21,054 bases of DNA from RYN-433 sp036558265 (GTDB taxonomy: Bacteria > Planctomycetota > Phycisphaerae > Tepidisphaerales > Tepidisphaeraceae). Made by a program: the position numbers and the translations under genes. This document shows, piece after piece, positions 14,593 to 20,394 of the stretch (position 1 is its first letter; each line of letters begins with the position of its first letter). The stretch spans positions 1 to 21,054 of the forward strand of contig DATBFY010000055.1 of assembly GCA_036558265.1 (NCBI GenBank), read 5' to 3'. The notes under the pieces were generated by a model. It was not told where the DNA came from. It saw nothing but the letters and a program-made list of their open reading frames with translations, and did no database searches.

Positions 14593-16065
14593 CTAACGTA
14601 AGCGCGGCGCAGGCGGCGGCGCGGCGGCGGGGGCGCCACCGACACCGCCGGCGGCGGCCGGCTTGGGCGCGCCACCCAGCTCCTGGGCCATGTCGGGTTG
14701 GCCGCAGAGCATCTGGAATTCCTCGGCGACCTCGGCGGGGACGCTCTTGCGGTCCTCTTCCTTGGCGACCGGACCGTCGAAGACCGTGTGACCATCCTTC
14801 TTCGAGAGCGCCAGGAGATAGGTGGGATTGCGGCCGGACATCCGCATGATCAGGATGTGATCATCGTCCTGCCAGCGGACGACCTTGCCGCCGGCCGCAC
14901 GCGCGGTGACGTTGACCCCGGGAGCGAAACGGAGCCGTACGGGCTGGGCGGTTGCCGCGCCCATGGCCTTTTTCATCTTGTCGCGGAGCTCGGGGCGGGC
15001 CTTGTAGAGCGACTCGAGCAGTTCCGGGCCGCCGGTGTAGATCTGTTTCCCCGTGGGCTGGTCGGTGACGATAATGTTGGTGGTGTTGCCGTTGGCGCGT
15101 TCGATGGCGATCGAGACCTCGCCGTCGGCCCATTCGGTCTTCTGCTTGCCGTCGAGGGTGCGGACCATGACCCGGTCAGCGGCGATCCCGGCGAGCCCTT
15201 GGGCCACCAGGCCCTGCTGGTTGGGTGTGAACTCGACGATGGCCGGATCGTCCTGCGTCAGGCGAACGGTGTTGAGCCTGCCGGGCAATGCCATCTGGGG
15301 CATTTTGGGAGTGAAGTTGCCGGCCATCGGCTGGGGCCAGGCGCCGACCTCGATCTCCTTTTCTTCCAGCGTCGCCTTGATCGGCTGGCGCTCGCCCTGG
15401 CGGAGGATCGAAAGGGTGATCGCGTCGCCGCTCTTCTTGCTGCGAACCAGGGCGTTGAGCTGTTCGGTATTGACCAGCCACTGGTCGTCGAGCTTCTCGA
15501 GCACGTCGTGCTGTTTGACGCCCGCCTTTTCGGCGGCGGTGCCGGTCTCGACCGCATCGACGCTCAGGCCGACGCCCACGGGCATCTTAAGCTGCTCGCG
15601 GATGGCGGGCGCGGCGGGGGAGGTGAAGACGCCGAGATAGGTGACCTTTTCCTTCTTCGCCGGCTGTACGGGCTTGGGGACGAAACCCCCGGTGATGGGC
15701 GGCGCGCCACCGCCGGGGGCGGCATTTGCGGGGTTGGCGATGCGGCGAGGGCGCGGGGTGGGCGCGACGGGCGCCACATCTGCGCCGGGGGGCTGGGCGG
15801 CCTGGGCGACCAGGAGGTGCTCGACCGCACGGTCGGTGGCGCCGGCTTGCTCGCCGGCGGCGATGCGGTTGAGTTCGGCGCGGGTCGCGGGGCGGCCGGC
15901 GAGGTCGATGGCGAGGCGGTTGGCGCGCACCAGCGTGTCCACGTCACGGGTGATGCTGGCGGCGGGGTCGTCGGGCCTGGCGGTGGCCGGCTGGTCGGGC
16001 GCCTGGGCCCAGGCCGACACCGCGATCGCCCCCATCATTGCCGTTCGGATCATCCATCGTGTCAT
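14593..16065 (-). CDS. Exported PDZ-domain protein (paralogue 2)
   Basis: A 490-residue paralogue of the gene that follows it. Short signal peptide 1-20 (MTRWMIRTAMMGAIAVSAWA|QAP), a mostly Pro/Ala-rich region, a PDZ domain at ~141-236 (YLGVFTSPAAP...GVGLSVDAVETGTAAEKAGVKQHDVLEKLDDQWLVNTEQ), then the C-terminal module twice, ~304-366 (degenerate: the GP signature has become GGPELL) and ~394-455 (DGHTVFDGPVAKEEDRKSVP). There is no catalytic domain; a scaffolding or peptide-sensing role in the envelope is likely. The ATG at 16065 has GAGGTGA just upstream (16069-16075). It is the first gene of the PDZ1/PDZ2 pair, and an ECF-type promoter candidate lies directly before it. The Pro/Ala-rich C-terminus is low complexity. 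Confidence 0.8.
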   Translation of the reverse strand: MTRWMIRTAMMGAIAVSAWAQAPDQPATARPDDPAASITRDVDTLVRANRLAIDLAGRPATRAELNRIAAGEQAGATDRAVEHLLVAQAAQPPGADVAPVAPTPRPRRIANPANAAPGGGAPPITGGFVPKPVQPAKKEKVTYLGVFTSPAAPAIREQLKMPVGVGLSVDAVETGTAAEKAGVKQHDVLEKLDDQWLVNTEQLNALVRSKKSGDAITLSILRQGERQPIKATLEEKEIEVGAWPQPMAGNFTPKMPQMALPGRLNTVRLTQDDPAIVEFTPNQQGLVAQGLAGIAADRVMVRTLDGKQKTEWADGEVSIAIERANGNTTNIIVTDQPTGKQIYTGGPELLESLYKARPELRDKMKKAMGAATAQPVRLRFAPGVNVTARAAGGKVVRWQDDDHILIMRMSGRNPTYLLALSKKDGHTVFDGPVAKEEDRKSVPAEVAEEFQMLCGQPDMAQELGGAPKPAAAGGVGGAPAAAPPPAPRLR

Positions 16066-16086
16066 CGCTCACCTCGTTGTTCGCGG

Positions 16087-16115
16087 ATCGTCGGGGAGAT
16101 TTTTCGTCCTGTTCC
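16087..16115 (-). promoter_or_regulatory. Candidate ECF-type promoter of PDZ operon
   Basis: Read on the minus strand: GGAACAG (16115-16109), a 16-nt spacer, and GACGAT (16092-16087). It matches the sigma-gene promoter at 17429-17457 in the GGAAC box and spacing, and in four of six -10 bases. Transcription would begin near 16080, leaving a very short leader that holds the GAGGTGA and the ATG at 16065. The -10 part is weak. Confidence 0.4.
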
Positions 16116-16293
16116 GGCGCGGGCGTACATATATTGGCGAAACGGTATGGCGGCGGGGCGGCGTCGCGCCCCGTGGCCGCCGTTGTGATCGACGTGAACG
16201 CGCTGGGCACGGCTGCGGCTATCGTCGTGCGTCGTGCGTCGTGCGTCGTGCGTCGTACGTCTTACGTCCGCCAGGCGTCTGGTCCTCAAGCGC
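16116..16293. other. Intergenic region before PDZ genes
   Basis: Between the single-TM protein gene and the PDZ pair. Besides the heptanucleotide repeat at 16224-16265 and an AT-rich spot near 16126-16136 (ACATATATTGG), nothing was recognised. Confidence 0.5.
16224..16265. repeat. Heptanucleotide tandem repeat, intergenic
   Basis: Six 7-nt units: GTCGTGC four times (16224-16251), then GTCGTAC and GTCTTAC. It lies between the stop of the single-TM (anti-sigma-like) gene and the PDZ promoter candidate. Confidence 0.88.
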
Positions 16294-16746
16294 CTAATCC
16301 GTCTGCATCCCGATCAGGAAGATCTGCTGGCGGGGCAGGGTGGTGCGGACGACGGCGTTGTCCTTCGCGTCGTACCACTCGACCTGTTCGACCACTTTTC
16401 TTCGAAACTGTCGGACGGGTTGATCGTCTACCACCGCGGTGCCGCCGTCGATCATACCGGACCACGTCGCCGTCTGGACGACCGGGATCGGCTGCTCCGG
16501 GGTGGAGTCGGGGACGATGACGACCGGTGGATTCGTCGGCCGGTGCCAGAAAACGGCGAACGCCAGCAGCAGTCCGGCGGCGACCGCCGTGCCGGCTGAC
16601 AGCCACATCCGCCCGTGGCGCCGGGGCTTGACGATCTCCTTGCGGAATGCCGCCATCGCGCGGCCGCGCTGACCGTCCAGGCACGCGCGAAAATGCCGGT
16701 CCAACAGCTCGTCGATCAGATCCTGGTCCAACTGCTCGTCGTTCAT
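16294..16746 (-). CDS. Single-TM protein, probable anti-sigma factor
   Basis: A 150-residue protein with a ~46-residue acidic-then-basic cytoplasmic N-terminus, one TM segment at about 47-67 (WLSAGTAVAAGLLLAFAVFW) and a ~80-residue extracytoplasmic part. Its ATG overlaps the TGA of the ECF sigma gene (ATGA), the usual arrangement for a sigma/anti-sigma pair, so an anti-sigma role is inferred from topology and position. The Zn-binding HxxxCxxC motif of ZAS anti-sigma factors is absent: the N-terminal region has only HFRAC. It could thus belong to a non-zinc class or be a different membrane partner. The extracytoplasmic part ends FLIGMQTD and might be a ligand for the PDZ proteins encoded next in line; that is speculative. 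Confidence 0.7.
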   Translation of the reverse strand: MNDEQLDQDLIDELLDRHFRACLDGQRGRAMAAFRKEIVKPRRHGRMWLSAGTAVAAGLLLAFAVFWHRPTNPPVVIVPDSTPEQPIPVVQTATWSGMIDGGTAVVDDQPVRQFRRKVVEQVEWYDAKDNAVVRTTLPRQQIFLIGMQTD

Positions 16747-17318
16747 GCGCCGTTCACCTCGAACACCAGTTTTTCCTTCATCGCCTGCCGTCCCCGCATG
16801 AGCCTCATATCGACCGCCGCCGGCGACAGGCCGAGCAGCTCTCCGATCTCCCGGCTGGACAGGCTGTCATAGTACCGCAGGACCATGGCGGAGCGGGTGG
16901 TCTCGTCGAGCAGCGCCAGGGCGGCGGCGATCTGCTCGCCCAGCTCGCGTCGGCCGATCTCGTCGGCGGGCTCGGTCGCCTTGCCGTCGGCCTCGCCGCG
17001 CGCCTCCTCGATCCCGCAGACCGCCAGTCGCTTGCGCCGCTTCTGATCGACGCAGAGGTTTCGGACGATCCCGCACAGCCAGGAGGCGAAACTGCCCGCG
17101 GACGCCAAACCGTCCAGCCGCCGCCACGCCTTGACGAACGCCTCCTGCACGACATCACCGGCGAGCTGCGCATCGTGCAGGACGCCATAGGCGACGCCCA
17201 ACGCCAGCCGTTCGTGCCGGCGGATGAGCTCTTCGAACGCGGAACCGTCGCCGCGTCGGGCTCGCGACACCAAGTCCACCACGGCCAGTTCCACCAGTCC
17301 TGCCACAGTTCCTTCCAT
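16743..17318 (-). CDS. ECF-type RNA polymerase sigma factor
   Basis: A 191-residue sigma-70 family factor with only regions 2 and 4. Region 2 spans ~14-97 (GDGSAFEELIRRHERLALGVAYGVLHDAQLAGDVVQEAFVKAWRRL, with the DVVQEAFVKAW -10 recognition helix) and region 4 spans ~126-185 (LLDETTRSAMVLRYYDSLSSREIGELLGLSPAAVDMRLMRGRQ), a typical HTH that binds the -35 box. It would direct core RNA polymerase to a limited regulon. It overlaps its neighbour by 4 bp, and a strong ECF-like promoter lies ~110 bp upstream, suggesting autoregulation. The stretch between the two regions (about 98-125) is rich in Glu, Ala and Gly. The start ATG at 17318 lacks a strong Shine-Dalgarno sequence. Confidence 0.92.
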   Translation of the reverse strand: MEGTVAGLVELAVVDLVSRARRGDGSAFEELIRRHERLALGVAYGVLHDAQLAGDVVQEAFVKAWRRLDGLASAGSFASWLCGIVRNLCVDQKRRKRLAVCGIEEARGEADGKATEPADEIGRRELGEQIAAALALLDETTRSAMVLRYYDSLSSREIGELLGLSPAAVDMRLMRGRQAMKEKLVFEVNGA

Positions 17319-17660
17319 CCATCAGACGACCCGCCGCGGGCGATCCTAACACGGCCGCGACGCGAGGGGCCGGTAACAAACGAGAAATGTCCGGCGGGCG
17401 GATGGGCGTGACGGAGCGGCGTCCGTCTATAGACATCACCTGCTCCAGGTGAGTTCCCCGAATTGATTTGGCGGCTTACAAAATCGGCGTCGGACTGGGG
17501 GACTTCCCTGCGCGCAAGGGACGACGCTCACCGCCGCCCTCGCACTCGGGCTCGAAGGGCTCATGATCGCCCTGCCACGAGCGGACGGAATGAATCGAAC
17601 GAATGCCGAGTAGTATTTGTTGTTCCCCAGGTGACCGATCGCTCGAAGAGCGTGCAGCGC
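17319..17660. other. Intergenic region between sigma gene and trpE
   Basis: A 342-bp gap between two minus-strand genes. It holds the ECF-type promoter at 17429-17457. Near the trpE end is a small hairpin, CGCTC-GAA-GAGCG at 17640-17652, starting 8 bp after the trpE stop on the minus strand; no T-run follows, so it is a poor terminator. I see no gene in it. Confidence 0.5.
17429..17457 (-). promoter_or_regulatory. Candidate ECF-type autoregulatory promoter
   Basis: On the minus strand: GGAACTC (17457-17451), a 16-nt spacer, then GTCTAT (17434-17429). This closely resembles the RpoE-like pattern GGAACTT-N16-GTCTAA. The ECF sigma gene begins about 110 bp downstream. The spacer contains a 7-bp-arm inverted repeat, TCACCTG-CTC-CAGGTGA (17436-17452), which a repressor or activator might use. 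Confidence 0.6.
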
Positions 17661-19196
17661 CTAAAGCCCCCGCCCCGCCACCTCCACCGCCTTCAACAAC
17701 GCCTTCGCCTTGTTCATCGTCTCCTCCCACTCGCTCGCCGGCACCGAGTCGGCCACGATACCGGCGCCGGCCTGCACGTCGTACACCCCGCCCGCCTGCC
17801 ACACGATCGTCCGCAGCGCGATGCAGGTGTCCATGTTGCCCGCGAAGTCCAGGTACCCTACGGCCCCGCCGTAGGGCCCGCGGCGGGTCGGCTCCAGCTC
17901 GTCGATGATCTGCATCGCACGGATCTTGGGCGCGCCGCTCACCGTCCCCACCGGCAGCGACACCCGCAGCGCGTCCATCGCCGTCTTGCCCGGGGCCAGT
18001 CGTCCGACCACGTTCGACGTGATGTGCATGACGTGGCTGTACCGCTCGACCACCATGCAGTCGGTGACCTTCACGCTCCCGATCACGCTTACCCGTCCCA
18101 CGTCGTTGCGGTGCAGGTCGACCAGCATGATGTGCTCGGCGCGCTCCTTCGGGTCCGCCAGGAGTTCAACCTCGAGCGCCTTGTCCTCGGCCTCGGTCGC
18201 CCCGCGTCGCCGCGTGCCCGCCAGGGGTCGGCTGGTGACCTCGCCGTCCATCACGCGGCAGAGGATCTCCGGGCTGGCGCCGATCAGCGTGCACTGGGGA
18301 CTCTTCAGGTAAAACATGAATGGCGAAGGGTTGATCACCCGCAATGCCCGGTAGACGTCGAACGGGTCCGCCTGGCTCCGCACGCGAAGCCGCTGGCTGG
18401 GCACGAACTGGAAGATGTCGCCTGCCTTGATGTATTCCTTGCCCCGCGTCACCGCCTCTTCGAACTGCGGCCGAGTCATGTTGCTCTCGAACGCCAGCGT
18501 GACCGCGCCCGAGGTGTCGATCTCCCCCGATTCCCCCGCCACCGGTTTCTGGAGCTTAGCCACCAGCCCGTCGATCCGGACACACGCATCCCGATACGCC
18601 GCATCAATTGAATCTTCTCGCTTCTCGCTTCTCGCTTCTGACTTCTCAATCTCCGCGTTCGCGACGATCTTGATCGTCTTGTCCAGGTGATCGAAGATCA
18701 CCAGCTCGCCGTACATGCCGAACATCAGGTCCGGCAGGCCGCGGTCGTCGGCAGGGGGGCGGGTGAGCTTCTCCCCCTCGTAATAGCGGATCGTGTCGTA
18801 ACCCGCGAAGCCGACCAGACCGCCCGTGAAATTGGGCAGCCGCTTGTCGTGATGATAGCGTTTCGCCGGTAGCAACCGCTCCATCACCGCCAGCGGGTCC
18901 GGCGCGTCCACGTTCGTGACGGATCGCTCCGGCACGAGCTGTTCAATCGTCCCCTTGCCGTCCTTGACCTGGTAGACGAACCGCGGCGACGTCGCGATGA
19001 AGCTGTACCGCCCGATCCGCTCGATCCCCACGACGCTCTCGAGCAAAAACGCGTGCGACGCGTCCCCGCCGAGCAATTCGAACGCCGTCACGGGCGTCAA
19101 CCGGTCCGCCAGGAGTTGACGCCAGACCGGGATGACCTGCGCCCCAGCGGTCACCGCGCGTCTGAACTCCTCAAGGTCCGGGAAATACTTCGCCAT
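17661..19196 (-). CDS. trpE: Anthranilate synthase component I
   Basis: A complete ~511-residue large subunit that converts chorismate to anthranilate, the first committed step of tryptophan synthesis, using ammonia from a TrpG partner not encoded in this window. The N-terminal domain shows the LLES tryptophan-feedback motif (51-54), which favours TrpE over PabB. The chorismate-binding domain (~240-500) shows LAGTRRRG (325-332), DLHRND (360-365) and VGTVSGAPK (416-424) followed by RGPYGGAVGY. The frame extends upstream to 19316, but those residues are encoded by a heptamer repeat and are not homologous, while the ATG at 19196 starts MAKYFPDLEEF, a normal TrpE N-terminus. There is no Shine-Dalgarno sequence; a promoter lies so close that the mRNA may be leaderless. 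Residues ~183-196 (EKSEARSEKREDS) are a heptamer-repeat insertion between domains. Confidence 0.95.
   Translation of the reverse strand: MAKYFPDLEEFRRAVTAGAQVIPVWRQLLADRLTPVTAFELLGGDASHAFLLESVVGIERIGRYSFIATSPRFVYQVKDGKGTIEQLVPERSVTNVDAPDPLAVMERLLPAKRYHHDKRLPNFTGGLVGFAGYDTIRYYEGEKLTRPPADDRGLPDLMFGMYGELVIFDHLDKTIKIVANAEIEKSEARSEKREDSIDAAYRDACVRIDGLVAKLQKPVAGESGEIDTSGAVTLAFESNMTRPQFEEAVTRGKEYIKAGDIFQFVPSQRLRVRSQADPFDVYRALRVINPSPFMFYLKSPQCTLIGASPEILCRVMDGEVTSRPLAGTRRRGATEAEDKALEVELLADPKERAEHIMLVDLHRNDVGRVSVIGSVKVTDCMVVERYSHVMHITSNVVGRLAPGKTAMDALRVSLPVGTVSGAPKIRAMQIIDELEPTRRGPYGGAVGYLDFAGNMDTCIALRTIVWQAGGVYDVQAGAGIVADSVPASEWEETMNKAKALLKAVEVAGRGL
18614..18648. repeat. Heptanucleotide tandem repeat inside trpE
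   Basis: Five 7-nt units: CTTCTCG three times (18614-18634), then CTTCTGA and CTTCTCA. On the coding strand it encodes a charged Glu/Lys/Arg/Ser linker in TrpE between the N-terminal and chorismate-binding domains. Total 35 nt. Confidence 0.88.
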
Positions 19197-19202
19197 ATGG
19201 AA

Positions 19203-19231
19203 AAGGTATGAGCGCGGACTCCAAACGTCAA
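19203..19231 (-). promoter_or_regulatory. trpE promoter, possibly giving a leaderless mRNA
   Basis: On the minus strand: TTGACG (19231-19226), a 17-nt spacer, TACCTT (19208-19203), then only six bases before the ATG at 19196. The -35 box matches the sigma-70 consensus in five of six bases and the -10 box in three, with optimal spacing. Normal start-site spacing would put +1 at or beside the ATG. Confidence 0.5.
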
Positions 19232-19255
19232 AACGCGCACCGAATCGCACGTCTT

Positions 19256-19297
19256 GCAATCCGCAATCCGCAATCCACAATCCGCAATTCGTAATGC
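19256..19297. repeat. Heptanucleotide tandem repeat next to PTPS-fold gene start
   Basis: GCAATCC three times (19256-19276), then ACAATCC, GCAATTC and a last unit GTAATGC that contains the ATG of the downstream gene. It occupies the space between the divergent trpE promoter and the PTPS-fold gene, and leaves no room for a Shine-Dalgarno sequence. Confidence 0.85.
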
Positions 19298-19668
19298 CCT
19301 TCGAGATCTCCACCACGCGCGAGTTCGCCGCGGCCCATGCGCTGCGGCTTTACGACGGCTCCCTCGAGCCGTTGCACGGCCACAACTGGCGCGTGCGCGT
19401 GAGCGTCGCCGCGCCCGCGCTCGACCCGATCGGCGTGGTCATGGACTTCCACGAGCTCGAGCGACTGGTCGATGGGATCGTCGGCCCGTTCCACAATCAC
19501 CATCTCAACGATCTCCCGCCATTCTCGGACGGTGCGCTCAACCCGTCAGCGGAGAACGTCGCCTTTCACGTCGGCCGATCGCTGACGCCTCTGCTCCCAC
19601 CGGCGGTGCGGCTGATCCGCGTGGAGGTATGGGAAACATCGGCCAATCGCGCAACGTACATCCCTTGA
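19294..19668 (+). CDS. PTPS/QueD-fold protein (6-carboxytetrahydropterin synthase-like) with altered catalytic residues
   Basis: A 124-residue T-fold protein of the 6-pyruvoyl-/6-carboxytetrahydropterin synthase family, which acts on dihydroneopterin triphosphate. The three zinc histidines are present (His15 in AAAHAL, His28 and His30 in LHGHNW), as are VMDFHEL (49-55) and the pterin-binding Glu113 (VWETSANRATY). The usual catalytic residues differ. Where QueD has C-x-x-L-HGH there is LEPLHGH (Leu24, with Glu25 kept), and the Asp-His pair of LDHHYLN reads FHNHHLN (His67, Asn68). PTPS-III paralogues, which serve folate synthesis, are known to use Glu instead of Cys. So QueD, folate-type activity or a non-catalytic role are all possible. 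The ATG at 19294 fits the family start; the frame is open upstream through a heptamer repeat, and no Shine-Dalgarno sequence is present. Confidence 0.8.
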   Translation: MPFEISTTREFAAAHALRLYDGSLEPLHGHNWRVRVSVAAPALDPIGVVMDFHELERLVDGIVGPFHNHHLNDLPPFSDGALNPSAENVAFHVGRSLTPLLPPAVRLIRVEVWETSANRATYIP

Positions 19669-19720
19669 CGGGGGGCGAGGAACGGGTCTGTTGGATACCC
19701 GGGTGCGCGCCGTGTTCACA

Positions 19721-19749
19721 TTGACGCTGAAATTCGGCCGAAATACCAT
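19721..19749 (+). promoter_or_regulatory. Candidate sigma-70 promoter of mcsA
   Basis: TTGACG (19721-19726), a 17-nt spacer, TACCAT (19744-19749), about 82 bp before the mcsA ATG. It shares the TTGACG box, spacing and TACC of the trpE promoter. The spacer contains the 10-bp palindrome TTCGGCCGAA, a possible operator. No CtsR-type direct heptads were seen. Confidence 0.5.
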
Positions 19750-19831
19750 CTAGCGGGCCCCGTAACTGCGCGGTCCCCGTGTCGTTCGTATTGCGACCCG
19801 CACGCCCCTGCTGGCAAGGATTGGCGACAAT

Positions 19832-20332
19832 ATGAAGTGCGACAACTGCAACAAGCCGGCGACCGTTCACCTGACCGAGATCCGTAACGGCAAGAAGATC
19901 GAAAAGCATCTCTGCGAACAGTGCGCCGCCGCCTCCGAGGGCCTGCCGGTCAAGGCTCATACCCCCATCAACGAGCTGCTCACCAACTTCGTCATGGCCC
20001 ACTCCGGCCTGCAGAAGGAGATGGGAACCACCTGCGAGCACTGCGGCATCACCTGGGCCGAGTTCCGCCAGCACGGCCTCTTCGGCTGTGAGCACGATTA
20101 CGATCTTTTCGAGAAGGATCTGACCCCGTTGCTCCAGCGGGCCCACGAGGGGGCTACCCATCACACCGGCAAGGTCCCCACCCGGGCCGGCGCCGCCACC
20201 GGCGGGGTCCCCAAGAAGCGCAAGACCATCGACGCGAGCAAGCTCAAAAAGGAGCTCCAGCGGGCGATCGAAAACGAGGATTACGAACGCGCCGCCCAAC
20301 TCCGAGACGCCATCAAGGAAGCCGAAGGATGA
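19832..20332 (+). CDS. mcsA: McsA-type zinc-finger protein, activator of protein-arginine kinase
   Basis: A 166-residue protein of the McsA family, whose Bacillus member binds and activates the arginine kinase McsB, marking proteins for ClpCP degradation. N-terminal zinc site: Cys3, Cys6, Cys28, Cys31 (CDNC ... CEQC). Second site: Cys68, Cys71 (CEHC) and Cys86, with CEHDY where the Firmicutes protein has CxxC, so His88 may replace the fourth cysteine. Residues ~137-166 are a UVR motif (LKKELQRAIENEDYERAAQLR), the coiled-coil type also used by UvrB/UvrC. The ATG has AAGGA 11 nt upstream and a candidate promoter ~82 bp upstream. mcsB follows after 62 bp. No CtsR gene is seen before it, so regulation probably differs from the Firmicutes ctsR-mcsA-mcsB-clpC operon. 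Confidence 0.88.
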   Translation: MKCDNCNKPATVHLTEIRNGKKIEKHLCEQCAAASEGLPVKAHTPINELLTNFVMAHSGLQKEMGTTCEHCGITWAEFRQHGLFGCEHDYDLFEKDLTPLLQRAHEGATHHTGKVPTRAGAATGGVPKKRKTIDASKLKKELQRAIENEDYERAAQLRDAIKEAEG

Positions 20333-20333
20333 A

Positions 20334-20389
20334 CCAGTTGCCGCCGGCGTGAGATCCGCGTGACAGGCAACCGAACCACTGGCAACTGG
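20334..20389. repeat. Inverted repeat between mcsA and mcsB
   Basis: CCAGTTGCC (20334-20342), starting just after the mcsA stop, is the exact inverse of GGCAACTGG (20381-20389). The loop is 38 bp. The right arm lies within a heptamer repeat that abuts the mcsB start codon. It could fold in the mRNA over the mcsB start. Confidence 0.5.
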
Positions 20390-20394
20390 CAACT
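20374..20394. repeat. Short heptanucleotide repeat abutting mcsB ATG
   Basis: AACCACT, GGCAACT, GGCAACT: two exact and one decayed 7-nt unit ending exactly at the base before the mcsB ATG (20395). No Shine-Dalgarno sequence is present in it. Confidence 0.65.

Noticed and set aside
16224..16265. CRISPR-like array
   Set aside because: Units are only 7 nt with no spacers and no cas genes; it is a simple tandem repeat.
17463..18611. A 382-residue plus-strand frame opposite trpE
   Set aside because: TrpE on the minus strand is unmistakable; this frame is His/Arg-rich and has no family features.
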